Source of the DNA: Panax quinquefolius
Taxonomy: Eukaryota; Streptophyta; Magnoliopsida; Apiales; Araliaceae
Assembly (NCBI GenBank): GCA_020205615.1
Contig: CM035173.1
Span: 46,691,117-46,755,116, forward strand
Length of the DNA: 64,000 nt
Direction: 5' to 3'
Each line of letters starts with the position of its first letter. The first letter of the stretch is position 1. The notes under the pieces were generated by a model, which was given only the letters and a program-made list of their open reading frames with translations, did not search any database and was not told the DNA's origin. Both the position numbers and the translations under genes were made by a program. This document shows, piece by piece, positions 23,527-36,432 of the stretch.

Positions 23527-25494
23527 ATAAAAATTAATTTCTTTTCAGCCCAAATTATTTTTGATACAATATTATTCTTGAATTTTACTCCACAGAGCAG
23601 TATCAAATTTATAATTTGGACATTATTGAATTCTTGATAAATTAAATTCTAAATCTTTAAAAATTTATCTTTTGCTTTCTTTTAATTGAATTCTTATATC
23701 ATTGTCATCATCCTCATGCTTATATTATTATGAAAGTCATCTTTGGTCGTAGTGCATAGATGGACTTGGTATGATTATGACCAGTGAATGTTCAGTATAA
23801 TCATGACCGTAATGTTACAAATGATGTGGTAAAAGTTCTCATTAACCCGTAGTGCATTGATGGATAGTTGTTGGCATGATCATGACCATTGATGAAAACG
23901 CGAATATCCTTGGCCCGTAGTGCATGGATAATTTGTGGTCGTTATACTAATGAATATCCTTGGCCGTAGTGCAGAGATGATTCGATGATGTGGATTATTT
24001 ATTAAGATGAGTCTTAGCGATAAAACTGTTGATAAACTTTTTAAATCATAGAAGATAGTAGATTTCATGTTCTACTTGACTCTTCTAATGGATTGCTTGT
24101 TCCGTTGCAGTTAAACTTGATGTCTATTGTATTTTATCAGTTTTAACACTGTAAGACCCCAACTTTTATGAATAAAGAATAATTTTCTCGAAATATATTT
24201 TTGAATATTATGGTGTGAATTTGATATAATGTTATAGTTGTGGGTAATATTTTCAAATTTTGCAAAGTAAGCAAGTGGTTATATAATATTCGATTGGTCG
24301 GGGAATATTCGTTTTAATAGGGAATATTCGTACGACGGCACAATCATTGGTGGACCCCACAATGGAAGTATTGTCGTAGTTAAAAAATGACATAATTATC
24401 TTTTTATAAAAATAACGGCGGAAGTTTTACCGTTAAACTGTTGAACTACCCGGTAGTAAAAGTACAAAAGACTGATGTCTGGCGTGGTTGCATAAGTAGA
24501 CACCAGTATTGATTATTGATGCTTACGTGAGAAGTCACTCAGTTATACTCAATTATTGCTACAAGAATTCTTTGCATCATATCTCTCATATTATTGATTC
24601 GATTATTGTCACGAAGATCATCGCATTATATGATATATTATTAAATCAATAATTGAGACGACAAAGTTATTCATATTATTAAATTGCAATATTTACAATG
24701 TATAGAAGTTACATCGAGGAGATGTTTGGTCATCTAATCAAGGCTAATAAGGAGAAATCCTTATCGGAAAGCCCTCTTTCACAGGAACGACACGGTTGTT
24801 AAATATTGTGAGTTATAATATTAATGATAAATAAGTTCGTGTTGATTAAAGATGAAATTGATAGTTCCATTGTGTTGGAATTATTAGTGTTAGTGGAAAT
24901 CGACATTTATTTCGATATTAATTGATGTCTGGAAGTTATGACGGTCAATCCAGTAATTAATCGGATAAATGAGCAATTAATTGCTATTAATTCACATGAT
25001 TATAACTATTTGTTCATATGTGTGTACTATTGATTCACATTCTTGTACTATTAGGGGAGTTGGTGCAAGATTGATAATACTTGCATGACTAAGTTAAAAA
25101 TGGAGGTATAGATAGAGGTACTATACTGTAATTCGTATTTTCACATGATTATAATTATTGATTCACATGATTGAACTATTGATTCACATTATTTACTATT
25201 AGGGGAGGTGGTGCAAGTTTGATAATACTTGCAGGTCTAAATTAAAAATGAAGAAAAAGAGGAAGGTATTATACTGTAATATTTTGAGCCCCAAAACGTG
25301 CAATTATCGAAACAATATTTTCCTATAAATAGAAGCTCATTCTTCCTTCATTTCTCACCAATTCACTAAAGCTATAGAGCAATTATTATAGAGAGAAATT
25401 ATAGAGAGAAAGAAGAGAAGTCTGCTACCTATCTACTCCAGTATCCAGTTTCTTTCTAAGGTAGGAGGTATTATTTCTTTCGTATTCATGAAGA

Positions 25495-26110
25495 GAGCTA
25501 TTGTTATTCTATTCCTTATTATTCTGTTGGAATAACTTGTCTATGCTAAGTACCGCATACATAGTGAAATTCTTCTGTTATTCCATTCTTTATTATTCTG
25601 TTGGAATAACCTGTAAATGCGAAGTACTGCATACATGGTAAAATTCTTCTATTATTCCATTCCTTATTATTATGTTGGAATAACCTGTCTATGCGAAGTA
25701 CCGCATACATGGTGAAATTCTTCTGTTATTCCATTCTTTATTATACTCGTTGAATATCTCTGCCACATGCATGCGTACATACGCATTTAATTCGGTTCCA
25801 TTATTTATTATTCATTGGAATAACTTTTGCCTATATGGTCTATCGCACGCCTGGTGAATTCTGTTGTTATTCCATTCTTTATTATTCTGTTGAAATATCA
25901 TATGCGTGCGGATTACGCATGACCGGTTCCATTCCTTATTATTCGTTGGGAGTAACTCATGCGTGTGCGATTCTATCGCATGCATGGTGAATCCTTTCAT
26001 TATTCCATTCTTTATTATTCTCATTGGAATAACTTGTCATGTGGATTACCACATGCATGGTGAATGATCCTTTATATTCATTCCTTATTAAATTGTAGAA
26101 ATTATGTCTC
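25495..26110 (+). repeat. Tandem array of hairpin-bearing units (about 74 bp) in the E LTR
   Basis: About eight degenerate units share a GTTATTCCA ... TGGAATAAC inverted repeat (9-base arms, loop of about 16) and a TATGCG...CGCATA arm pair. GGAATAAC-type cores at 25529, 25603, 25677 and about 25751 give a 74-bp period; later units drift. The array lies directly after the TATA box and the putative leader. Confidence 0.75.
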
Positions 26111-26800
26111 ACGTGGATTACCGCATGGCGGCGAAAATCCATTTGCAGGTTTCATATATTCTATTATACTCAATTGGTTAAAGTTTTGGCTTTTATACTC
26201 CATGAAATTAGTAGAATATCACGGATATTTTGCGCTTCATCCAAAGATCTTTTCATGGAAATATTCTTCTAAGCATTCTTGAATTTTACTCTACAAAGCA
26301 AGATCATGTTGACAATTTGGGACGTAATTGATTTCGGGATAAATTAACTTATAAATCTTTAAAATTTATTCTTGAACTTGTTTTATTGAATTATTATGTC
26401 ATTGTCATCATCCTCATGCTTATATTGTGATGAAAGTCATCTTTGGCTTACGTGCATAGATGGACTTGGTATGATTATGATCAGGGATCATTTGGTGTAA
26501 TCATGACCTGTAATGTTATAAATGATGTGGTAAAAGTCCTCAGTGGCCTGTAGTGCATTGATGGACAGTTTTTTGTATGATTGTGACCAGGGATTATTTG
26601 GTATAGTCATGACCATTGATGATTTAATGAATATCTTTGGCCCGTAGTGCAGGGATGACTCGATGATGTGGTTTATTTATTAAGCTGAGTCTCAGCGATA
26701 AAAATTGATGAAAACATTTTAAATAATAGAAGATAGTAGATGTCATGCTCTACTTGAGTCTTCTAATGGATTGCTTATTCCGCTGCAATTAAACTTGATG

Positions 26801-28700
26801 TGTGACGCCCCCAAAATAGGTATACATCACCCATCTTGAGTCGCCAATACATGGTACAAAATTCAAATACAACTTAATTATACAACAGTCGTGTAAAGTA
26901 CGACAAAATACATGCTGTGAGTTTTAATACAAATATTGCCTTCTAGACAATATCCACTCTCAGAATAAGTCCTCAATACATTTATTATCACACTATTTAA
27001 CAGAATAGTGAGGACTACTAGCTAACACTATCATCCAGAACATCACTCCGTTCCCCGACTCGTCCCAGCTACATTTTCATTTCCTGAAGAGAACAGTGAA
27101 AGAAAGGGTGAGCTCAACTAGCCCAAAGAAGAAATATTATGACTAAGATAATGCGAGAATAAGTTATCATTAGTCCTCAACAATGTTAAACTGATAAAAT
27201 ACAATAGACATCAAGTTTAACTGCAGCGGAGCAAGCAATCCATTAAAAGAGTCAAGTAGAGAATAAAATCTACAATCTTTTATGTTTTAAAAGGTTTTCA
27301 TCACTTTTATCATTGGGACTCAAACAATAAATAATCCACATCATCCATGCACTACTGACCAAGGATATTCATTAGGGTCACGACCACAAATTCCATGCAC
27401 TACGGGCCAAGGATATTTGTGTATTCATCAATGGTCATGATCATGCCAACAAGCGGCCCATCAATGCACTCACGGGCCAATGAGGACTTTTACCACATCA
27501 CTTGTTACATTACGGTCATAATTACAAGAATAATCCTCGGTCATAATCATACCAAGTCCATCCATGCTCTACAGGCCATAGATGACTTTAAAAAAATATA
27601 AACATGAGGATGATGACAATGATATAAGAATTCAATAAAACAAGTTCAAGAATTAAGTTATTTAGGACCTTTAACGTCCAAATTGTCAACATGATACTGC
27701 TTTGTAGAGTAAAATTCAAGAATGCTCAGAAGAATATTTCCATGAAAATCTTTGGATGAAGCGCAAATATCAAGGATATTCCACTAATTTCATGGAGTAT
27801 AGAAGTCAAAATTTTAACTAGCGGGTATAATAACGAATGGAATAACAAAGGAAATCACCGTACGCGCGCAGACTTCGCATAGGCGAGTTATTCCAACAGA
27901 ATAATAATAACGGAACGAGTCGGTGAAAATCTGCAGGCATGATGTTCCAAATGTAATAATAAAGAATGGAATAACAATGAGAAATCACCATGCATGCGGT
28001 ACCAGATAGACAAAGTTATTCAGCAATGAATAATAAATCTGAGAATAATTAAGAGCGGAACCAGTCGGTGTAAAATACGACGATGGAAATTCCAACGTAA
28101 TAATAAAGACAGAATAATAAAGACGGAACCAGGTCCGGCGTAAAGCATAAACAGGATGTTCCAACGGAATAATAAAGACAGAATAATAGAGACGGAACCA
28201 GTCCCAACAGAAAGCATGATATATGATGTTCCAACAGAATAATAAAGACAGAATAATAGAAGAATGTCAACAAGTATAGGGTAGCCCGCGTATACAAGTT
28301 ATTCCAATAGAACAATAAGAAATGGAATAACAACAGTTCTCTTCATGAATACAAAAAGAATAATATTCCTTACCGTAAAAGAACTGGATATAAGAGTTGG
28401 GAAGTAACAGGATACTTTTCTATAGTTTCTCTATAATTTCTCTCTCTGGAGTTTCAGTGAATTCGTAAGAAAATAATGAAGGAATGAGCTTCTATTTATA
28501 GAAGAATGGATTGCATAGTAACTAATTCATGAACGATCCAGATTGATTTACTTTTAAACGGACGGTCTAGAATGGTTTACAATAAAATATAATATAAATA
28601 TATATTATACACATATAATAATAACATTATTACTCCTTTCCCGACCAAGTTATCCTCTTTTTCTTTCCCTCCCTCCAAAAGTCAAAGCCCACATGCTAGA

Positions 28701-28746
<46 letters not shown>

Positions 28747-29552
28747 CCACATCTATCAACTTCTCCACTACCCAAAATCAATTATAATAAAACAACTAAC
28801 ATTAATAATCAAACCTTCCACTTTTCCACCAAAACCCACTAACATATATAAATATATAAAATACCTCCCTCCTTTCCCACACAAGACATCAACTTATCAT
28901 TTTCAACACATATGGGCCCCACGTGTGGCCCCCACATGTGGGCCCCACTTTTAAAATGTTTTTTACCGATTATTTTGGAAAATGGGTAAATGGAGATTCA
29001 TAAAATAAGCAAACTTCATAAAAATCACCTAAATAATTTTAACAACATTTATCATCTTTATTACAATTCACAATATTAATCGACCAGGTCGTTCCCAAGA
29101 AAGAGGGGGCTTTCCAATAAGGATTTCTCTTTATTGGCGCGCAATTAGGTGACCAAACCTCTCCTTCGCAGAACTTCTAGACATTGTTAATATTGCAATT
29201 TATAATATTAATAACTCTGTCATTTCAATTATTGATTTAATAATATATAAAATATCGACAATAATTGAATCAAATAACTTGAGATACTATGCAACAATTA
29301 CTATAGCAATAATTGAACAAAACTAAGTGACTTCTCACGTAAGCATCAATAATCAATACCGTGTGCTACTATGCAACCACGCGTATTACTGTACTTTTAC
29401 TACCGAGTAGTTCAACAGTATTAACGATAAAACTTCCGCTGTTATTTTTAATAAAATATTTTTTTTGTCGTTTTCTCAATCCGACAATAATTCTGTTGTG
29501 GGGTCCACCAATGATTGCTTCGTTGTACGAATATTCCCTGCTAAAACGAATA
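26801..29552 (-). repeat. Element F 3' LTR, truncated at its U3 start
   Basis: It begins (plus strand) TGTGACGCCCCCAAAATAGG and aligns with 33610-36300. It stops at about 29552, where integrase sequence starts; the 5' LTR shows that about 135 further bases, ending GGGGTCTTACA, are missing. It carries the TATTTATA box (28493-28500), the hairpin repeats (about 27830-28340) and a (TA)n run (28702-28741), longer than in the other LTR. Confidence 0.88.
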
Positions 29553-29554
29553 AA

Positions 29555-32400
29555 TCTTCAAGAGTTTGAATAGTCCTCTCGGATTGTCCGTCCGTCTAAG
29601 GATGATATGCCGAACTAAATCATAAGTCCGTGCCCATAACTTTTTGCAAACTAACCCAAAATCGTGAAGTGAATCTTGGGTCTCGATTAGAAACTATGGA
29701 TACTGGCATACCATGCAGTCTTACAATCTCGTTTATGTACATTCGAGCAAGACATTCAAGTGTATAAGTTTCTCGTATTGGTAAGAAGTGAGCAGACTTG
29801 ATCAATCTATCAACAATAACCCAAATTGCATCAATGCCTTGAGAAACCTTGGGAAGACCAGTAACGAAATCCATGGTAATGTGCTCCCACTTCCATTCTG
29901 GAATTTTAAGTGGTTGCAATGGACCTTTTGGTACTTGATGCTCCGCCTTGACTCGTTGACAAGTTAGACACCTTGAGATAAAGCAATGCTATCTCTCTCT
30001 TTATATTGCTCCACCAAAATGTATGGCGAAGATCACAGACATTTTAGTACTCCCAAGATGGATTACAAACAGTGTGTTGTGCGCCTCCATCATGATTTTA
30101 TACTTTAAATCAGGGTCGTTAGGAACACAAAGTTTGGAGTTGACTTGAAGTATTCCTTCATCATCGATTCTTGCTTCCGGCATAGCACCTTCTTGCACTT
30201 TCTTCCTCATACGCATCAGCTCCAGGTCTGTAGTTTGAGCAGCTTTAACTTTATCAATTAAAGTCGATTCTACTCATATATTCGCCATCATCACGTGGGT
30301 CCCTGGAGTCTTTATCTCTATCTCCATCCTTTGCAAGTCATACAAAATGGGCCTTTGCGTTGACAATATCGCACTCATACCCGCATATGATCTTCTACTC
30401 AATGCGTCAACTACCACGTTCGCTTTTCCAGGATGGTATTGGATGGTATGATCATAATCTTTCAACAATTCAAGCCAACGTCGTTGTCGCATGTTGACTT
30501 CCTTTTGAGTGAAGAAATATTTGAGGCTTTTATGATCCGTAAAGATTTCCACTTTCTCCCCATACAAGTAATGCCTCCAAATCTTTAGTGCGAAGACAAC
30601 AGCTGCCAACTCTAGATCATGAGTAGGATAATTCCTCTCATATTCTTTGAGTTGTCTTGAGGCATAGGCTATGACTTTCCCATGTTGCATGAGAACACAA
30701 CCTAACCCTTTGCCCGAAGCATCATCGTAGATGACAAATCCTTCGAACCCGGATGGTATCATGTCGAGCAGTCTTTGAAATGAGTCTCCTCTTGAGTTCT
30801 TGAAAACTCTTCTCATATTCCTCGTTCCAACCGAACTTTGTATCTTTCTGAGTCAGCTGAGTTAATGGAGTAGCGATTCGAGAAAACCTTCTACGAATCT
30901 CGATAATAACCCCGTTAAGCCGAGAAAGCTACGACTTGATCATCGATTTAGGTTGTTCCCGACTTTGAATAGCTTCAATCTTTCTTTGGGTCAACAGATA
31001 TTCCATGACTTGATACCACGTACCCAAGGAATGCTACTTCCTCAAGCCGAACCTCGCATTTCTTCAACTTGGCATAAAGCTTATATTCACGAAGCTTTTG
31101 GAGTATCAGCCTCAAGTGTTTCTCATGATCTTCACGGCTTTTGGAATAAATAAGGATGTCATCAATAAAGACGACCACAAAGTGATCCAAATATTCTTTG
31201 AATACTCGGTTTATCATATCCATGAAGGCAGAAGGAGCATTAGTCAATCCAAAAGACATGACTAGGAATTCATAATGCCGTCTGCATCGAGTTAAAGCCG
31301 TCTTTGGAATGTCATTGGTTCTAATCTTCAATTTGGTGATATCCAAACGAAGATCAATCATTGAAAAAAGAATTTGGCGCCTTAAATCGGGTCAAACAGG
31401 TCATCAATACGTGGCAATGGGTACCTATTTTTGATGGTGACATGATTCAACTCCGATAATCAATACAAAGTCGCATACTCCCATCTTTCTTTTTCACGAA
31501 TAAGAACAGAGCAGCCCAAGGAGAAGTACTAGGACGAATAAAGCCAATGTCTAACAATTCTGCGGTTGGGTCTTTAACTCACGAAGTTCAATAGAGCCAT
31601 TCGATATGGAGCTTTGGAAATGGGTTTTGTCTGGGTTCAAGGTCGATACAAAATTCAATTTCACGTTACGGGGTAGGCAGGAAGTTCTTTGAGAATACGT
31701 CGGAAAATTCATTAACAATAGAAATATCATTCAAAACCGGCGTATTTTTATTTAGATTTGTGACATGAGCTAAGAAAGCTTGACATCCGCTTTTCAAAAA
31801 ACGAATAGCTTTATGGCTTGAGATGTGATGATCGATTTTAATGGTTTGGTTGCTTGAATTAGCATAATAGGTTGGTTAGGAATATGAAAGCTAACAACCC
31901 TACGAAAACAATCAATTTTTGCATGATGTGTAGTTAACCAATCAATCCCCAGAATTACATCAAATGCAAGTATTTTCAATGAAATAAGATCAGCAAGTAA
32001 CGTCATGGTGCCGATTTGAACTAAACAAGACTTATAAATCGTGGAGGTAATGAAGGTTTCTCCCAACGGAGTTTCAACAGATAAATCAAAGTCCAATCTC
32101 TCTAGAGTCAAATTTAAGCGTTGGCGCAAGTAGGAGAAATGAAAGAGTTGGTAGAACCGAGATCGAATAAAGTATAAACTTCGCTAGAGTTTATAATAAG
32201 CTTACCCGTGATGACCTCGTTCGGGTTCCTTGCTTTTCGGGAGGTCACAACAAACGCCTCCTTGCACTCACTGGCTTTGGCTTTTTGGGGAATGACCTTT
32301 GGTGATTCCATCCTAGTTGAACTTATCTTTGGTGAACGACAAAATCGTGCTAGGTGACCTTCTCTTCCACAATTATAATATGCTTTGGACGGCATCACGC
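29555..32400 (-). pseudogene. Element F pol: protease, reverse transcriptase, RNase H, integrase (3' deleted)
   Basis: Pieces in 5' to 3' order on the minus strand are as follows. Protease (about 31794-32398) keeps FDLGSTNSF with the catalytic Asp. RT (about 30960-31640) has the intact box [10 protein letters not shown] but frameshifts, a stop in place of a Gln codon near the LCIDYREL region, and small indels. RNase H (30274-30816) is almost clean: [10 protein letters not shown], then [11 protein letters not shown]. The integrase zinc-binding region is at 30001-30216, and the integrase core at 29620-29919 has TMDFVTGLP (first Asp) and NRDPRF (second Asp). The TDGQSERTIQ motif with the last catalytic residue follows around 29560-29620, after which the sequence jumps into the LTR. 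Only the zinc knuckle YYNCGREGH has visibly lost a Cys upstream. The copy is probably dead but could be a source of siRNA. Confidence 0.9.
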
Positions 32401-33422
32401 AGTTTGGACTGATGTGTCCCTCCCCTCCACATTTGAAGCATATAATAGGTGGTCATTCTCCTTCCTTCACTAGTGGTCTTTGGTCTTGACGTCTTTCCAT
32501 CATTATTGAATCTCCTCTTCTTGAAATGTCCACTCTTACTGTTTTGGGCTTGATTACCACCGAAGTGGTTACCATTTCTGGCCTGTTGATTCCCTCCATG
32601 CTTGTTGTCACCGCTTCGATGACTGTTCTCACTGGTATTCTCATTTTGCCGGCTGTTCTCTTTTGGTTGGGTTGACTCATTATCAAGCTCCAATAACTGA
32701 GCCTTATTAACAACATCTGAATACAAACATAGTTTATGAGATATAAGATATTGCCGTATCTCAGGCTTCAAACCTCTTAAAAACATTCGTGTCATTTTCT
32801 CTTCATTATCAACCAAATGGGACGCAAATCGGGACAACTCGGCAAACTTGGCTTCGTACTGCGACACGATCATGTTATTTTGCTCCAGCTTGATGAACTC
32901 TACCTCTTTCATGTGTCGAATACTTTCGGGAAAGTACTTGTCGTTGAATAGTTCCTGGAACTTCTCCCAAGACATCTTCAGTGAGGCAGGTTGAGTACGT
33001 TTTACAGATTCCCACCAGTAATCTGCCTCTGCACGCAACATGAAGGTGGCAAAGGGAACCTTTTGCTCCTCGGAGCATCCCAAGACATCAAATATCTTGT
33101 TGATCTGTTTAATCAACATTTTCGCCTTAAGTGGTTTTGGCTCTCCAAAGAACTCCGGTGGTCCCAGTTCCTTAAACTGCTTGGCGGTGACCATCCGAGA
33201 GTTGCCAGTGTTTCCACCTACATTTTGGACAGGAGCCGATCTCGCCTGATGTTGCATGAATTGCATGAAGCCTCGGAACATTCCATCGTTCATCATTTGG
33301 TCAGTGTTGTTGTTTGCCTGAGGATTGTCACCTTCCTAATGCATATTATCCTGACTATTGATCAATGGAGACTCAACGGTCTCCTGTGCTCCATTGATGT
33401 TCTCAACATTCTCGGATGCCAT
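32373..33422 (-). pseudogene. Element F gag, nearly intact
   Basis: The likely start is the ATG at 33422-33420 (MASENVENINGAQ). One TAG about 41 codons in splits it from the main open frame, which resumes at a Met at 33296 and runs 307 codons. The frame holds KQFKELGPPEFFGEP, the ADYWWESVKRTQP motif, the SWEKFQELFNDKYFPES block, FIKLEQNNM and FLRGLKPEIRQYL, then a low-complexity Asn/Ser/Gly-rich linker and two zinc knuckles (CFKCGGEGH-like and [13 protein letters not shown]) in a shifted frame. It gives a reference for the truncated gag of A, with which it is highly similar. Confidence 0.85.
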
Positions 33423-33595
33423 TTTCAGATACTGCCACAAAACAAGGGTTAATAAACATATCACATATTATCCCTATACTCTGACCAACAAATTAAATAA
33501 CAAATAAACTTAGGTAGGTCATACTAGCGAAAGAATTTCCCGTCTCTCCCCTCCTAGTTCTTGTCTCACATCTTAGCCAGGGATCATATCCCTAA

Positions 33596-33608
33596 GCTTT
33601 GATACCAA
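33596..33608 (-). other. Element F primer-binding site (initiator Met tRNA, one mismatch)
   Basis: The minus strand reads TGGTATCAAAGC directly inside the 5' LTR end. It differs from the usual TGGTATCAGAGC by one base. Confidence 0.85.
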
Positions 33609-33609
33609 C

Positions 33610-35450
33610 TATGACGCCCCCAAAATAGGTATACATCACCCATCTTGAGTCGCCAATACATGGTACAAAATTCAAATACAACTTAATTATACAACAGTCG
33701 TGTAAAGTACGACAAAATACATGCTATGAGTTTTAATACAAATATTGCCTTCTAGACAATATCCACTCTCAGAATAAGTCCTTAATACATTTATTGTCAC
33801 ACTATTTAACAGAATAGTGAGGACTACTAGCTAACACTATCATCTAAAACATCACTCTGTTCCCTGACTCGTCCCAGCTACATTCTCATTTCCTGAAGAG
33901 AACAGTGAAAGAAAGGGTGAGCTCAACTAGCCCAGCAAGAAATATTATGACTAAGATAATGCAGAATAAGTTATCATTAGTCCTCAACAATGTTAAACTG
34001 ATAAAATACAATAGACATCAAGTTTTAATGCAGGGGAGCAAGCAATCCATTAAAAGAGTCAAGTAGAGAATAAAATCTACTATCTTTTATGTTTAAAGAT
34101 TTTTCATCACTTTTATCATTTGGGACTCAAATTTTAATAAATAATCCACATCATCCCCGCACTACTGCCAAGGATATTCATTAGGGTCGCGACCACAAAT
34201 TCCATGCACTACGGGCCGAGGATATTTGTGTATTCATCAATGGTCATGATCATGCCAACAATCGTCCATCAATGCACTACGAGCCAATGAGGACTTTTAC
34301 CACATCACTTGTTACATTACTGGCCATGATTACTTTGAATAATCCACGGTCATAATCATACCAAGTCCATCAATGCTCTACAGGCCATAGATAACTTTAA
34401 AAAAATATAAACATGAGGATGATGACAATGATATAAGAATTCAATAAAACAAGTTCAAGAATTAAGTTATTCGGGACCTTTAACGTCCAAATTGTCAACA
34501 TGATACTGCTTTGTAGAGTAAAATTCAAGAATGCTCAAATGAATATTTCCATGAAAAATACTGGATGAAGCGCAAATATCAAGGATATTCCACTAATTTC
34601 ATAGAGTATAGAAGTCAAAATTTTAACCAACTAAGTATAATAACGAATGGAATAATGAAAGAAATCACCATGCACGCAGATTGCATATTAAAAGTTATTC
34701 CAGCGAATAATAATAATAACGGAACCAAAGTTAGGTGAAAATCACACTGGCATACGATGTTCCAAATGTAATAATAAAGAATGAAATAACAATGAAATCA
34801 CCATGCATGCGGTACTTGCAGATGAACGAGTTATTCCAATGTAATAATAAATACATAATAATAAAGATTTAAACCCGGGCTGGTGTAAAACACACGGTCG
34901 AGGAAATTCCAATGAGAATAATAAAGCGTAATAATAAAGAGCGGAACCAGTCCTGCAGAAAGCATGCATACAAGATGTTCCAGCGGAATAATAAAAAATG
35001 AGAATAATAGAAGAATGTCACCAAGTATAGGGTAGCTTGGCGTATCTGAGTTATTCAATGTAACAATAAGAAATGAAATAACAACAGTTCTCTTCATGAA
35101 TACAAAAAGAATAATATTCCTTACCGTAAAAGAACTGGATATAAGAGTAGGGAAGTAACAGAATACTTTTCTATAGTTTCTCTATAATTTCTCTCTTTGG
35201 AGTTTCAGTGAATTCGTAAGAAAATAATGAAAGAATGAGCTTCTATTTATAGAAGAATGGATTGCATAGTAACTAATTCATTAATGATTCAGATTGATTT
35301 ATTTTTAAACGGACGGTCCAGATTGGTTTATAATAAAATATAATATAAATATATATTATACACATATAATAATAACATTATTACTCCTTTCCCGACCAAG
35401 TTATCCTCTTTTTCTTTCCCTCCCTCCAAAAGTCAAAGCCCACATGCTAG

Positions 35451-35488
<38 letters not shown>

Positions 35489-36432
35489 CCACATCTATCA
35501 ACTTCTCCACTACCCAAAATCAATTATAATAAAACAACTAACATTAATAATCAAACCTTCCACTTTTCCACCAAAACCCACTAACATATATAAATATATA
35601 AAATACCTCCCTCCTTTCCCACACAAGACATCAACTTATCATTTTCAACACATATGGGCCCCACTTTTAAAATTTTTTTTACCGATTATTTTGGAAAATG
35701 GGTAAATGGAGATTCATAAAATAAGCAAACTTCATAAAAATCACCTAAATAATTTTAACAACATTTATCATCTTTATTATAATTCACAATATTAATCGAC
35801 TAGGTCATTCTCAGGAAAGAGGGGACTTTTCAATAAGGATTTCTCCCTATTGGCGCGCAATTAGGTAACCAAACCTCTCCTTGGCAAAACTTCTAGACAT
35901 CGTTAATATTGCAATTTAAAATATTAATAACTCTGTCATTTCAATTATTAATTTAATAATATATAAAATATCGACAATAATTAAATCAAATAACGTGAGA
36001 TACTATGCAACAATTACTATAACAATAATTGAACAAAACTAAGTGACTTCTCACGTAAGCATCAATAATCAATACCTGGTGTGCTACTATGCAACTAACG
36101 CCAGACATTCTTTACTTTACTACCGAGAGTAGTTCAACAAGATAACTGTAAAACTTCCGCCGTTATTTTAATAAAATATTTTTTTTGTCGTTTTTCAATC
36201 CGGACAATAATTACATTCATGGGTACACCAATGATTTGCGTCGTTATATTTAATATTCCCCGCTAAAAGCGAATATTCCCCGACCAATCGAATATAATAT
36301 AACAACTTGTATACTTTGCAGAATTTATAAATACTACCCACAACTATAACATTATATCAAATTATTCCATAATATTCAAAAATGATATTTTATAGAAAAT
36401 TCATTTTTATTCATAAAAGTTGGGGTCTTACA
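33610..36432 (-). repeat. Element F 5' LTR, complete, 2.82 kb
   Basis: It runs on the minus strand from TGTAAGACCCCAACTTTTATG at 36432 to ...GGGGCGTCATA at 33610, where the last CA is mutated to TA. The TATA box is at 35244-35251, the hairpin-repeat array at about 34640-35090, and a (TA)n run at 35457-35482. Confidence 0.9.

Larger units (their letters stand above)
26801..36432 (-). mobile_element. Element F: near-complete Ty3/gypsy chromovirus inserted in solo LTR E
   Basis: It is 9.6 kb long with TSD TGATG at 26796-26800 and 36433-36437. Reading leftward it has a 5' LTR (33610-36432), an initiator-Met PBS, gag, PR, RT, RH and integrase, then a 3' LTR (26801 to about 29550). It belongs to the same family as A and E. 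A deletion joins the integrase directly to mid-LTR near 29555, removing the rest of integrase, the chromodomain, the PPT and the outer U3 start of the 3' LTR. Several stops remain in pol. The LTRs are still closely similar, making F the youngest chromovirus of the nest. Confidence 0.92.

Noticed and set aside
23441..26110. CRISPR-like arrays of repeats and spacers
   Set aside because: The units are degenerate direct tandem repeats without unique spacers, inside plant LTRs.
28049..28333. Minus-strand open frames over the LTR repeats of F (28020-28333)
   Set aside because: They are products of the 74-bp tandem units being open by chance, with no protein similarity.
3367..36432. Endogenous pararetrovirus (caulimovirid) origin of the RT sequences
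   Set aside because: Integrase, chromodomain, LTRs with TSDs, PBS and PPT are present, so these are Ty3/gypsy retrotransposons.
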